DNA of 64,000 bases, from positions 1-64,000 of the forward strand of contig CAWDCE010000008.1 of NCBI GenBank assembly GCA_963800725.1, given 5' to 3'. The position numbers and the translations under genes are program-made. The stretch is from Bog-473 sp963800725 (GTDB lineage Bacteria; Actinomycetota; Acidimicrobiia; Acidimicrobiales; RAAP-2). Below, piece after piece: positions 37,102 through 46,896 of the stretch (positions within the stretch are counted from its first letter, which is position 1; every line of letters starts with the position of its first letter). The notes under the pieces were generated by a model. The model was not told where the DNA came from. It searched no databases and was given only the letters and a program-made list of their open reading frames with translations.

Positions 37102-39566
37102 ATGAAAAAGTCCAACAAAGAATTCTCCGCCCGGAAGGTGGAGCTGAAAGATCACAACATCCTCATCGATGGGCGCTCCACGATTCTGCTCGCCGGCGAG
37201 GTTCACTACTTCCGCCTGTCGCCTGACCAGTGGGTGGACCGCCTGCACAAGTTGCAAGCCAACGGACTAGACACTGTTGCCACGTACATCCCGTGGCTCT
37301 GGCACCAGCTGCCTGACGGCACTGTCGATTTAACCGGACGAACAGACCCGCAGCGAAACGTCGTGGCGTTTCTGGACCTTTGTGCAGAGCTCGGTTTGAA
37401 CGTGATCGCCAACCTGGCCCGTTTGTCATGGCGGAGTTGAAAAACGAAGGCATTCCGTACTGCATGTACGGCGACGACGTCAACGTCAAACCTGTTACCT
37501 GGGGCGGTAAGCCGATACCGACTCGCACTCTCGATTATCTTGCGCCGAATTTTCTTTCGGCTGTGAAAACCTGGTACGCTCAGGTGATGCCGATTCTGTC
37601 CGAGCGTTTGTGCAGCAAAGGCGGTCCTGTTATCGCAGTGCAACTGGACAATGAAATCGGCATGCTTAGTTGGGTTTCGAATTCGCCTGACTTGACCGAC
37701 GTCGTGTTGGAAGACTTTCGCGCATGGTCTTCCAATCGCTACGGTGACGCTGTTGCCACTGTACGTGGTGGCGCTGACTCGACGGATGCGCTGGCGTGGG
37801 CTGCGGCTATTCGCAACCCGGTCGACGCCTCCTTGCCGATGCATCACGACCTCGGCTTGTACATGCGTGATCGTTTTCGTCGCTACGTGCTGACTTTGCG
37901 CGGCTATGCCGAGGAATTCAAAGTGGACTCCGTGCCATTCCTCGTCAACATTCATGGCACCGGAGGCGGTCGGGGACGAACTTTTCAGATCGGAATCAGT
38001 CAACTCTTCGAGGCTTATCGAAATCAACCGCAGATGACTTCCGGTTCGGATATCTATCTCGGCGATTTGACCGTGACCAACGTCGCTGACCTCTATATGC
38101 TGAACGCATTTATGGACGCCGTTCACGGTAAGGACCAGCCAACTAGCTCGCTAGAATTCGAAGCCGGTAATGGTAACTATGGAAAAGACTTAGGCTCGCT
38201 TTACACGCCTGAGGCGATCGAACTGAAGACCAGGCTCTGCCTCGCGCAGGGTCTGCGATTGCTTAACTATTACTTGCATGCCGGTGGCGAAAATCCGCAC
38301 ATCGAATCAGCTGGTGATGGAATCGACCGCATCGCCTTCACTGGTCAGACTCACGGTTTTGCCGCACCCGTCGAACCGAACGGCAGAACAAATGATACGT
38401 ATGATGCGATCACACGAGTTGTGACGTCGGTGAAGGCTGTCAGCGATGTTCTTGCGAACTCGAGAGAGGAACATGACAGTTTCGCTTTCGGATTCGTTCC
38501 CGACCAATACTTGACCGAGTATCATCACCCCGACTCAAAGCAGCGCACTGCTCAAATAGCCGATTTAGAGCGCTTCCGTGGCTACGGACCGCGCGATATC
38601 TTGGCCAGGGCCCTCGTGCTCAGCGGTTTCTCCTTTCCGGCTGTGAACCTGCAGGATGGTGTTCCCACTGCGGCGACTGTTGTTTTGCCCACGGGCAGAA
38701 CTCTTCCGGCGAACGTGCAAGAGCATCTAGCTGAATACGTAAGGCGTGGTGGAAACTTGTTGCTTGTCGGTCTGCTGCCCGATCGTGACTTGGATGGGGC
38801 ACCATGCACGGTGCTAGCAGACAGTCTCGGGCTGAAGAGCGCGGGCGTGGTCGAAGACGCAGTCGGTCCCAAGGGACCTTATTGGCCGACGGTAGCTGCA
38901 CATAATTGGGCTTCTCCGCGACCTGAAATGCGCGTTTCGATCGCTCAACTGCTTTCCTCCTCCGATGGAGCGGCTCTTTCGCCGCTGCTCTCTGAGGTTG
39001 CGACGGGTTTGCCCTGTGCGGTCGAGCGTATCGTCGGCAGGGGTAAAGCGATCGTGCTCGGATGCGACTATCCGCCTGATCTTGATTTCTATCGAGGTCT
39101 GATGGAACGATTGGCAGTTATGCGCCGCTGGTATACAGATAGTGAAGCGCCTGGCTTGGTGCTGACTTCCACTGTTTCCAAAAACGGTCAGAGATTGTTG
39201 CACCTGCTCAACGTGGCACCAGCTGCGGTTACTTGTTCGCTTACGCTCCAAGGCAGGAAGGTCTTTGGCTCAAAGCACATCGAGGTTCCGGCTAGAACGG
39301 GACTGATGCTGCCGTTTGGTGTCAAAATTTCAGGCGGGGTGATCGAGTCTTCTACGGCTGAACTGCTCAAGATGACCAGCCGTTCAATCACCGTTCGCCC
39401 GACGCAAGATCACGACGTGATCGTGCTGAAGACGAAGCGGCAAGTTAGCTGCACCGATGGGTCCGTGCGCCGCCGCGGTGCAAGAGTTGAGATTCGCTTA
39501 TCTCGATTTGAGTACAGCGGGCGTCCGGTGAAGATAACACTTACAGGTCCATCTAAACCCTGTTAG
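37102..39566 (+). CDS. GH35-like beta-galactosidase, one frame break
   Basis: Glycoside hydrolase of about 820 residues. N-terminal (beta/alpha)8 barrel start: LLAGEVHYFRLSPDQWVDRL, GLDTVATYIPWLWHQL. The frame breaks near 37418; restored sequence reads LGLNVIA-RPGPFVMAELKNEGIPYC, the GH35 signature. Acid/base Glu in IAVQLDNEIGML (about residue 180), nucleophile Glu in SSLEFEAGNGNYG (about residue 349). A glutamine-amidotransferase-like domain as in GH35/GH42 relatives follows (FPAVNLQDGVPTAATVVLPT...GGNLLLVGLLPDRDLDG), then a beta domain. No signal peptide, so probably cytoplasmic. Substrate could be another beta-linked sugar. Confidence 0.85.
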
Positions 39567-39578
39567 GAGTGAAAGAAA

Positions 39579-40237
39579 ATGTCTAGGCTCTTGGACTACG
39601 TCGTGCAAGGCGTCCTCCTTGCAATCTTCAGCGCCATCTTCGCAGGCGCTGGCTTCATCTATCTGTCTCTGACAGAGTTCGGACCGTCCGTTGTTTTCTG
39701 GTCCGCACTAGGTGGTAGTGCTGCTGTCGTAGTGCTCTGTTACCTCGTCGGATACATGGTGTTCGACATGGAGAGTGAGCGTCCCCGGACTCTCGCTCTA
39801 ATCTATGCGTTGGTCACACTTGTTCTTCATGTCTGGATACCAGCTGACATGCTGTATGAAGGGCATGCGGAACGGGTCTATCTCGAGACCAATGCACCGC
39901 TCGCACGTGATTATGCCGTAAGCCATTTTGATCAACTCGATGTGGCCACACCGGTACTCTCACGACTGATTCGTTGAAAGCAGCAGAGGCTGATCCGAGC
40001 ATAACCCCTGAACATCGAGCATTGATCGAGTTGCTTCGGGCACAGATCGATCTCGCTGGTCATGTGACTGGCAGTTACACCACGCAGGTGCCGATTACGA
40101 ACTACATCTCCTGCGGTACCAATTGTCAGATTCCGGTCACGACGTATGTCGATTCAACGACTTATTCGTACGGTATCAGTCGCGGCGACCTTCCCGCGTT
40201 TCCGGAGCGTATTCACGCGAAGTGGGCGCAATGGTAA
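39579..40237 (+). CDS. Membrane protein with soluble C-terminal domain, one frame break
   Basis: Not recognised; about 219 residues. Starts 12 bases after the galactosidase stop behind GGAG, so probably cotranscribed. Four hydrophobic segments (VVQGVLLAIFSAIFAGAGFI, VVFWSALGGSAAVVVLCYLV, TLALIYALVTLVLHVWIP). The frame breaks near 39960 and continues TLTTDSLKAAEADPSITPEH then a Tyr/Thr-rich tail (TNYISCGTNCQIPVTTYVD). No family found. Confidence 0.55.
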
Positions 40238-40940
40238 ATCGACGTAGCTAAGCGACTCAGACAACTTCATCCGACCGTGACCATGTTGCGGTCGGATGGC
40301 ACCCAGTTTTGCGAGAACCACAAGAAAGGGCAGGGCGCTTTGCAAGTCGGGCTTTTCTTGACATTGGGGTTTTGGGTCAAGATATTATAAAATATAGTTA
40401 GAGGGTGGTGCTAGCGTCGCTGTTTGTTGCGTTATGGTGCTTATTTTGGCGTTCGCAGTTAATGCGCGGCTGTGCACGGGCTTGTCGCCAGGGCGCTGGC
40501 GGTGCGTCTCTGATGACAAGCGTTGCTTCAGTATCGAACTCGTTGAATTCTGGAACATGTTCGTGCGTGCCCCGGAGTTGTCAATGCTTGTTCGGCGATG
40601 CCGCTACTTTGTAGCTTTTGAGAGTCATACAACCAGTTTATTTCAACCGAGCACTTACAGCTAAAGAGCCTAGCATCAGAAAGTTTCTTTCTCCCAATTC
40701 GCCTCATGTAGGGCGAGCGGTCAGACAGAGGCTAGTAAGTGCAGGCATATTTGGGCTCGAGTGACGGCTCAATGATCTAGCGAAGAGTGCAAAGACGGTT
40801 GGGTTCTATGCGGACCAAGCCATCTAGCCGATGTGCGCAGGCGTATGACCTTTAGTTTCCCGCGGTTCGATTCCCCCTAACCGTGTCGTGAGCGCGGGGC
40901 GCATCACCGACGGTATCACGGTCGCGATTTCCAAGTTGGA
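40238..40940. other. Gene-free interval
   Basis: 700 bases with no credible gene. An A/T-rich stretch agatattataaaatatag (about 40380-40398) could be a promoter -10 region. A G+C-rich inverted repeat cccgcg...cgcggg lies around 40860-40897. Confidence 0.45.
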
Positions 40941-40985
40941 AATGCGCTGCGCATTCTGCGTAATTCGCAAAGTGACCAACTTTGC
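40941..40985. promoter_or_regulatory. Two palindromes just upstream of the C1 peptidase gene
   Basis: aatgcgc-t-gcgcatt (40941-40955) and gcaaagt-gacca-actttgc (40967-40985) are perfect 7-bp inverted repeats lying 20-64 bases before the ATG and directly before the GAGGAG ribosome site. Candidate operators or 5'-leader hairpins. Confidence 0.4.
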
Positions 40986-41004
40986 AAAAGAGGAGTTCTA
41001 GATT

Positions 41005-41931
41005 ATGAGTATTATTGCTCGCATAGTAGACAGTCTTGCCGCCGCATTGCGGCTGCGAACGGCTAAGCGGAAGTATGGTTGGCGGCGGAGCACGCCAGAC
41101 GCGCGAGATCACAAATATGTGCCCAGCGCCCAGGCACTAGCTGAGGTGAAGGATGGTTCGGCTGCTCCGGATCTTCGCAGCGCCGACGGACCGATCTTCG
41201 ATCAGGGTCAGCTCGGCTCTTGCACGGCCAACTGTTGGCTAGGCATGTTCATGTTCGCGACGAAGAAGTTGTTTGGTGAGACGTTTCTCGGCTCGCGACT
41301 CCAGCTATATCTCGACGAGCGCAAATTGAACGGCAATGTCGATACGGATTCCGGCGCCGAAATGCGCGATGGTGCGAAGTGTCTTGCAACTATTGGCGTT
41401 TGCCCTGAATCGATGCGGCCCTACGACGTCAGCCGCTACACCGTTCAGCCCTCTGCTGATTGCTATACGGAAGCCGCGAAGCGAAAGATTGTCCAGTACA
41501 TGAATGTCGCTCAAGATCTCGATCATATGAAGGCGTGCTTGGCCGAAGGCTTTCCTTTCATCTTCGGGTTCAACGTTGCTAGCTCGTTCGAGAGCTTCTC
41601 GGTATCGAGGACTGGTATCGTTCCCATGCCCAAGGCTGGCGAAACCGTTGTTGGCGGACACTGCATGGAAGTGCTCGGCTATATCGATGCGAACGGTCAG
41701 TCTGTCATGTCTACCGCTGCTAAAGGCAGTGCGGTCGGGCATGCGATTCGCTTGATCACTGGTTTGCGGTCATTCGGAGTTAAGGCACCGACGAATGTTT
41801 TCATCTGCCGGAACTCGTGGGGCACGAGCTGGGGCGATGGTGGATATTGCTACGTTCCTTATGCTTTCCTCACCGACAGCAAGTGGTGTGAAGACTTCTG
41901 GACTGTGCGCGTTGTTACTAACGGCCAGTAA
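41005..41931 (+). CDS. C1-family (papain-like) cysteine peptidase
   Basis: 308 residues. Catalytic Cys73 in DQGQLGSCTANCW, His219 in VVGGHCMEVLGY, Asn270 in ICRNSWGTSWGDGGYCYVPY; the oxyanion Gln is in DQGQLG. No signal peptide and no inhibitory propeptide: the mature domain begins after about 30 basic residues. An insertion of about 35 residues separates the His and Asn motifs. A GAGGAG ribosome site precedes the ATG, with two palindromes upstream. Target unknown. Confidence 0.9.
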   Translation: MSIIARIVDSLAAALRLRTAKRKYGWRRSTPDARDHKYVPSAQALAEVKDGSAAPDLRSADGPIFDQGQLGSCTANCWLGMFMFATKKLFGETFLGSRLQLYLDERKLNGNVDTDSGAEMRDGAKCLATIGVCPESMRPYDVSRYTVQPSADCYTEAAKRKIVQYMNVAQDLDHMKACLAEGFPFIFGFNVASSFESFSVSRTGIVPMPKAGETVVGGHCMEVLGYIDANGQSVMSTAAKGSAVGHAIRLITGLRSFGVKAPTNVFICRNSWGTSWGDGGYCYVPYAFLTDSKWCEDFWTVRVVTNGQ

Positions 41932-42060
41932 TCGGTGGCTGTAAGCATGGCTGATTGGCTTCGTTAAGCTCGAAGGCAGAACAACGCAGAAAAATGCGGC
42001 GAGTCAGCCCAGCGCTGACTTGTCGCACTGATCCTAGTTCTGGATAAGGCTTGCTTTGAA

Positions 42061-42115
42061 AAAAAAAATTGCTGGCAATGCCACTGCTGGCGGTGCCCTG
42101 GTCTGAATTTTTTTT
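42061..42115 (+). repeat. 55-bp dispersed element bounded by A8 and T8, copy 2
   Basis: Runs from A8 to T8 (42108-42115). It matches the minus strand of 7315-7369 over its exact length in four blocks: A8TTGC, ATGCCAC, GGCGGTGCC and AT8, with different bases between blocks. As with copy 1, a long hairpin lies next to it and then the 3' end of a minus-strand gene. Confidence 0.65.
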
Positions 42116-42138
42116 GTGGTAGAAGCGACAACAACAAC

Positions 42139-42188
42139 GAGCCGGAGCACGTGCAGAAAAGTCTCTGCCTACACTCCGGCTCGTCTTT
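42139..42188. terminator. Hairpin between convergent genes
   Basis: gagccggag (42139-42147) pairs with ctccggctc (42174-42182); gtctttta follows on the plus strand. Probable terminator for the peptidase gene and perhaps for the convergent phosphoesterase gene. Confidence 0.6.
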
Positions 42189-42207
42189 TATCTAAGCGAG
42201 CGCACTG

Positions 42208-42811
42208 TTACGCCGCGGGCTGGAAATACCTGCCCTTGCCGCCGCGGGTGTCGCGGTACTTGGCGTTCATCTCTTCGTAGCCGACCCACACGTCGCGGTC
42301 GTAGAACTTGCTGATCGCGGTCAGGTGTCCGGGCACTTCCACTGGCCGGGACCGGAGCGAAGTGATGCACGTCGACGCCCACGTTCAGCATATTGAGCTG
42401 GAACTTCCAGGCGGCGTGGATGTGACCGACGATGTTGAACATGTCTTCCTTGCCCTGGGTCGGATAGTGCGTGACCCAGCAGGTGACATCGCCGAGGTTG
42501 ATGATTCGCCCGTCGCCCTCGGGAACGATCTCCGAGAAGTACTGCTTCAGTTCTTCGTCGGTGAAGACCACGTCATGATTGCCGCGGTAGAGCACCTTTG
42601 TGCCGTTGAAGCGAGCAACCTGCGGAAGGAATTCCTTCGCATTCTTGTAGACCGCGTCTCCGACCATCCACAGCGTATCTTCCGGCTTGACCACGGCGTT
42701 GTGCTTGGCGACGAGGAAGTCGACGTGCTCTTGCTGCGTGGAGAACGGGCGGCCCATCAGCTTGAATCGATCTTCGCCGAGGTGCCAGTCTGCCGAGAAA
42801 AAGAGTGCCAT
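42208..42811 (-). CDS. Calcineurin-like metallophosphoesterase, C-terminal frame break
   Basis: About 200 residues from MALFFSADWHLGEDRFKLMG. Metal-binding motifs in order: SADWHLGE (DxH), MVGDAVYK (GD), RGNHDVVF (GNHD), WVTHYP (H), VGHIHAAW (GHxH). The frame breaks near 42335: the adjoining frame reads VEVPGHLTAISKFYDRDVWV then GYEEMNAKYRDTRGGKGRYF to a stop at 42208. The substrate may be a phosphodiester or nucleotide; small single-domain members are common in phage and plasmid genomes. G+C-rich relative to flanks. Confidence 0.8.
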
Positions 42812-42930
42812 TTGCTTAACTCCTGTTTGTGATTTCTGTGCGTGCGTCTTGCGGTTTCTGTGCATCAGACGCAACGATGACTTGGTGAAATTTGGGGCGG
42901 TGCTTCATGCATCGCCACCGGCGAAAGCGC

Positions 42931-43469
42931 TTAGCGGTTGCGCTTCTTGGCGGCTCGCTGGTCGATGTGCTCCAGTGCGGCGCGCAAAGTCTCTTCCAGC
43001 GAGCCGTAATGAGCACGCTGCGTGAGCTTGCCGTGCATCCAGTCGAGATAGCGGTTGGAGGGCGCTTTCGGCGGCCGACCGATAGATGATCTGATCCGGC
43101 TTCTTGGCGATCCAAAAGCCGAATTCCACGTTAGTGGTCAAGGGCAGGCATCGCTCGGGCGGTGCGCGGCACCCAGAAAACGATCACGGTGGCAGCCTTC
43201 AGTCCCGCGAACTCCCATTCCGTCTGGTCAGTGTAATCAAATTTGACCGACCAATCCTGACGTTCTGGAACAAGGACAGTGCCTTCGAAATGGAGCTTTT
43301 GCAGGATTTTGATCGCTTCCAGGCGCCAACTCTTGCTGCGAACCACTTTGCCTGGCTTGACTCGGCGTGTAGGGCCTGCCAGAAAAATCGACAATCCGCG
43401 CTTGAACGCGGGCTGGTCGGAATAGCGAACTTTGACAGGTGAGTTGTTCTTCTTAACAGAACTGGTCAT
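42931..43469 (-). CDS. Nucleoside 2-deoxyribosyltransferase-like protein, frame breaks
   Basis: About 180 residues; AAAGG precedes the ATG at 43469. SIFLAGPTRR near the N-terminus is the family's substrate-binding start. Then RLEAIKILQKLHFEGTVLVP, ATVIVFWVPR, and after a break near 43138 LTTNVEFGFWIAKKPDQIIY, with the Glu in NVEFG matching the family's nucleophile position. A second break near 43060 leads to a C-terminus of the form YLDWMHGKLTQRAHYGSLEE ending at 42931. Probable role in nucleoside salvage or modification; some relatives act on nucleotide signals. It lies 119 bases upstream of the phosphoesterase on the same strand. Confidence 0.65.
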
Positions 43470-43994
43470 TCCAGAGCCTTTGCTCATTAGATGGTTCGTG
43501 AAGAAAGCTTTCGAAGTTGATACCGAATACGATATCGGCTACGAAAGCTGCGAGTGCCTCTCATTTTGAGATACTGCGGAGAAAGCTGCGAGCGCTGCTT
43601 ATCTGGAGTGTCCGAAGGGTGGGTCTCTGCAGGTCTAACATCTCCAAATCGGTCGGAGTTCGGTCTTCGTCGAAGAGCTCTTGCCCAATTAGTGTGCGCT
43701 AACTAAGCTGTGCTGATCGCGGAGTTGGACCTCTGAAATAGAATTGGAATTGAATAGACGTCTCGAACCTGCCAGAGTTTAAGTAAATGAGGCAAGCGCC
43801 GACTCCGTTGGCACTCGTGAAAGCCGCATCAATTGGCGGTTAGAAAGTGCCTGCAGTTCAACTGAAGCTGTTCACAGATCTTAATCGCGATAGCCAATAT
43901 CTAGGCAAAAATCAAGAGACCGGCGACTTTCCGCACTTCGATGTTCTCGATAGGCTTAAGGAAAAAATTTCTGCGCAGTTAGCACTAAGTCTGC
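43470..43994. other. Intergenic, nothing identified
   Basis: About 525 bases without a credible gene, RNA or repeat. Confidence 0.45.
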
Positions 43995-44462
43995 TTATGT
44001 GACAGTTTTTGTACGTAATGCTGTCGTGCTGCGACCTGGTACCAATTCGATTATCGCGACTTCACCGCCCATCGATTGCACAACTGGCGTTTCAGCAAGG
44101 TCTGAAGGTTTGTAGTCGGCTCCTTTCGCATGTGTGTTTGGACGAACAGCCTTGATGAATTCAACAGGTGTGTCTTCATCGAAGATGCTTACGAAATCCA
44201 CCGATCCGAGACTGGCTAGCACTTCGGCTCGATCGTCTTGGCTGTTGATCGGTCGTTCTGGACCCTTAAGTCTGCTTACCGACGCGTCGCTGTTTAATCC
44301 CACGGCAAGAATATCTCCGAGTTTTTTCGCCTCAGCGAGAAAACGCACATGCCCGACGTGAAGAAGGTCGAAGCAACCGTTGGTTGTGACGATGCGTTTT
44401 CCGTCCTGGCGCAATTTTTCGATCTGTTTTTGCAGGTCGCTGCGGCTTAGAACATTGCCCAT
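43995..44462 (-). CDS. rfaE2: D-glycero-beta-D-manno-heptose-1-phosphate adenylyltransferase (RfaE2 type)
   Basis: Nucleotidyltransferase making ADP- (or another NDP-) heptose for envelope glycan. 155 residues, the stand-alone form of the HldE C-terminal domain. IVTTNGCFDLLHVGHVRFLA carries the nucleotide-binding HVGH, followed by VGLNSDASVSRLKGPERPIN and the family end VQSMGGEVAIIELVPGRSTT. Uninterrupted. No other heptose gene lies nearby. GAGAAA is a weak ribosome site. Confidence 0.88.
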   Translation of the reverse strand: MGNVLSRSDLQKQIEKLRQDGKRIVTTNGCFDLLHVGHVRFLAEAKKLGDILAVGLNSDASVSRLKGPERPINSQDDRAEVLASLGSVDFVSIFDEDTPVEFIKAVRPNTHAKGADYKPSDLAETPVVQSMGGEVAIIELVPGRSTTALRTKTVT

Positions 44463-44935
44463 GGTACGTTTCTCATAGCTAAAAATTGTTTCCTAATGCA
44501 AAGGTTACGCGATTAGTCGATTGTACGCTAGCCGCGCCGCATCTCTTGGAAACCCTCCTGGCGCTGCTGTGCTGAGCGCAATCACCAATTTTTCGCGCAT
44601 CTGTTTACGTTTGTGTTCTATGAACAGTAAATCGGATGCGGCAAAAAAATAACAAAAAACTTCGCTTAATTCGCCTCCACCAGTGAGGAACATGATTCCC
44701 TCACTCGTGTTGTGCGCAACTCGACAAGACCGACAAGCAGGATCAGTTCGATTGGTCGGGGTCCGAGGGATCGAATTTGTCGAAGACGTCCTGTGCATCG
44801 AGGATAACTGGTTTTCTCATTTCGCTGACCCTTTCTTAGAGCCGTAGCGTCGGAGCAGATGGGTCTGTGGACTCAACCACGTGATCTGCCCCGAATAGCG
44901 TATAAGAAAGAATGCCGTTAGGCGTAGGAACGTTG
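44463..44935. other. Intergenic, nothing identified
   Basis: 470 bases; a minus-strand frame at 44505-44798 has poor protein character and is not called. Confidence 0.45.
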
Positions 44936-46285
44936 TTACGGCGCGGTGTTCAGCCAACCGCCGGAGAATCCGGCGCGCTGCAGACCGAGCCGCAAGTTGG
45001 GATCGTTGCGCATAATCTTCCAGGCAAATTCATTGCGATAGTTTTCGATCATGAGCAGTATCGGACCCTGGTCGATGCCGATGGTTTCAGGGTCTATCCA
45101 ACCGCTGCGAGTGGTCGGATCAAATGTCGGGTTGAAGGAGTCTGCGAAACCGTTTGGACCGAGCAGTTCTTTCCGCTCGGTATACCAGTGTTTCAGCAGG
45201 GGCATGCTCAGTTCAGGAGTGAAAGGCATGGAGCTGAGCGCTGCAGTCGGAGCGATGGTGCCATCGTCCGGTCCAGCTGGGCAACCGCGTGCCATATAGC
45301 CCCAAAATTTCCGCTCGACGCCGTCGATCGTTTTGTCCACGTCGCCGGGACCGTCGCAGGCTGTCAGCCCCCAGTTCTCTGCGCTATAACCTCTGTAGCC
45401 GTTAGGATTGCCGAAGGCATACTTGTACTGAGCGAGGGTTGCGCGTCTAGAGTTCTCGAAATAGTCCAGCCCGGTTCGACGCATCACTGCGTCCTGGATG
45501 TCGCGGAAATCAATCCAGCAATGCGGGTATTGATACACGAAGAGCGGAGAGTCGGGGCAGATCACGTATGTCTGACCGTAGTGGGTGGTCAGGCTCGAGC
45601 CTCCCATGAAGTTGTCCCACGTATTGTCAGGCATTTTGTGAGTAGTCGAGCCGAGCGCCAGGATGTACATCAAGAGCGCTTCGCTATAACCCTTGTAACC
45701 GGTAGTGGTCATGCCATTTTCCGGAGTCCACTGGTGATAGATCATGCCTTTGTCGTTGGACATCCAGTCCCATTCCACATTATCGAAGAGGCGTTGAGCC
45801 ATCTCGCGGATTTGCGCTTCTCGCTCGTTGTGCCACGTGAAGAAGTTACGAGCGAACAGTGCACCAGCGATGAGCAACGCAGTGTCGATCGACGACAGCT
45901 CGCTGTTCCAGTAGGTGGGCGGCGTCGCGCGCAATCCGGTCTTGGGGTCGAGCATGTGGTAGAACACTCCGCGATAACCGATCGTTCCTGTGGCTTCGGG
46001 ACCCATCGGGCGCGTGGTGAGTGTCGTGAGAACCTTGTGCGTGTATTCGACTGCTTTGTCGCGCGAGGTCAATCCACGCTGCGAAGCAAGAGGATACGCC
46101 GTCAAAGCAAAACCGACAGCCGCGATGCTCGCAGGCGACGTCTTGGTTGAACGGTCTAAAATTAGCCCTGTATCAGGGTCTTGATTGTTGACGAAGTAGT
46201 TGAAGTGTTTGTACTGGATTTCCCAGAGTATGCGTTTTCGGATTGTTTGTCGATGCGCTCTTGCTCCTGTTTGGCAAAACAGCGG
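44936..46285 (-). CDS. Glucoamylase-family (DUF/PF10091-type) protein, 5' end lost at the genome junction
   Basis: (alpha/alpha)6-barrel hydrolase of the family that includes cyclic beta-glucan-associated and glucoamylase-like domains. About 425 residues are preserved upstream to the join: HFNYFVNNQDPDTGLILDRS, TSPASIAAVGFALTAYPLAS, AFGNPNGYRGYSAENWGLTA, DGTIAPTAALSSMPFTPELS and the end AGFSGGWLNTAP. Coding extends beyond the Met at 46105; a break near 46227 leads into AKQEQERIDKQSENAYS, after which the sequence changes to high G+C DNA. Signal peptide and start are missing. A secreted polysaccharide-active enzyme is inferred. Confidence 0.8.
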   Translation of the reverse strand, partial: PLFCQTGARAHRQTIRKRILWEIQYKHFNYFVNNQDPDTGLILDRSTKTSPASIAAVGFALTAYPLASQRGLTSRDKAVEYTHKVLTTLTTRPMGPEATGTIGYRGVFYHMLDPKTGLRATPPTYWNSELSSIDTALLIAGALFARNFFTWHNEREAQIREMAQRLFDNVEWDWMSNDKGMIYHQWTPENGMTTTGYKGYSEALLMYILALGSTTHKMPDNTWDNFMGGSSLTTHYGQTYVICPDSPLFVYQYPHCWIDFRDIQDAVMRRTGLDYFENSRRATLAQYKYAFGNPNGYRGYSAENWGLTACDGPGDVDKTIDGVERKFWGYMARGCPAGPDDGTIAPTAALSSMPFTPELSMPLLKHWYTERKELLGPNGFADSFNPTFDPTTRSGWIDPETIGIDQGPILLMIENYRNEFAWKIMRNDPNLRLGLQRAGFSGGWLNTAP

Positions 46286-46300
46286 TGGATCCGCCGGCCC
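46275..46300. other. Junction between two genomes
   Basis: To the left, moderate-G+C DNA coding on the minus strand for the glucoamylase-family protein; to the right, high-G+C DNA with an actinobacterial gene order on the plus strand. A GGATCC (46287-46292) lies at the transition. Position accurate to roughly 20 bases. Confidence 0.75.
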
Positions 46301-46389
46301 CGAGACCTTCGACGGGTCCGATGTCGTGGCCTATCTGCAATGGTGTCGAGAGGTCGCGCCCCGCGCCGCGGGTAGCCTCTCGGATTGTT

Positions 46390-46896
46390 ATGGAGCGAGC
46401 GCTCCTCCTCAATGCGACCTACGAGCCGCTGGCCCTCGTCTCAGATCGTCGTGCCGTCGTACTGGTGCTGGCGGGACGGGCAGAGCCGGTTGCCTTTCGC
46501 GATGACTCCGCGGTGTTTCACTCGGCCAGTCTCAACGTGGACGTGCCCGCAATCGTGCGCCTCACCCATATGGTGCGCATCCCTCGTTGGGCCCGGACCC
46601 CGCCGGTGACACGGCGCTCGGTGCTGCGACGTGACAACGGGCTGTGTGTGTACTGTTCGGCCCCCGCTGACACCATCGACCATGTCATCCCCCGCAGTCG
46701 TGGTGGGACCCATGAGTGGGGCAACGTCGTGGCCGCCTGCAAGCGGGACAACCTCACCAAGGCCGACCAACTGCTCTCTGAACTCGGATGGACGCTGCCC
46801 AAGAAGCCGGCGCCCCCCGACGGCTACTTGTGGCGTCTGCGTCATCTCTCCGACATGGACCCGTTGTGGGAGCCGTACTTGGCCGCAGCCTCTTGA
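46390..46896 (+). CDS. HNH endonuclease-domain protein (actinobacterial type)
   Basis: 168 residues from MERALLLNATYEPLALVSDR. HNH core: LCVYCSAPADTIDHVIPRSR, GGTHEWGNVVAACKRDN, with CxxC and a later Cys as probable zinc site and DH as the catalytic pair. This short HNH family with an N-terminal LLNATYEPL motif is widespread and single-copy in Actinobacteria; its cellular role is unsettled. The stop overlaps the next gene's TTG. The region 46300-46389 encodes PETFDGSDVVAYLQWCREVA in one frame, possibly the tail of a truncated upstream gene. Confidence 0.85.
   Translation: MERALLLNATYEPLALVSDRRAVVLVLAGRAEPVAFRDDSAVFHSASLNVDVPAIVRLTHMVRIPRWARTPPVTRRSVLRRDNGLCVYCSAPADTIDHVIPRSRGGTHEWGNVVAACKRDNLTKADQLLSELGWTLPKKPAPPDGYLWRLRHLSDMDPLWEPYLAAAS

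Noticed and set aside
40855..40900. tRNA-like ggttcgattcccc motif
   Set aside because: The flanking bases do not form a T stem, no acceptor or anticodon stem can be drawn, and the sequence is better explained as a G+C-rich inverted repeat.
44505..44798. 97-codon minus-strand frame between rfaE2 and the glucoamylase gene
   Set aside because: Pro/Thr/Arg-biased, no ribosome site, and no domain or hydrophobic pattern.
46287..46292. GGATCC as proof of a cloning (BamHI/Sau3AI) chimera
   Set aside because: It coincides with the junction, but GATC is common in both halves, so the site alone proves nothing; it is kept only as a note.
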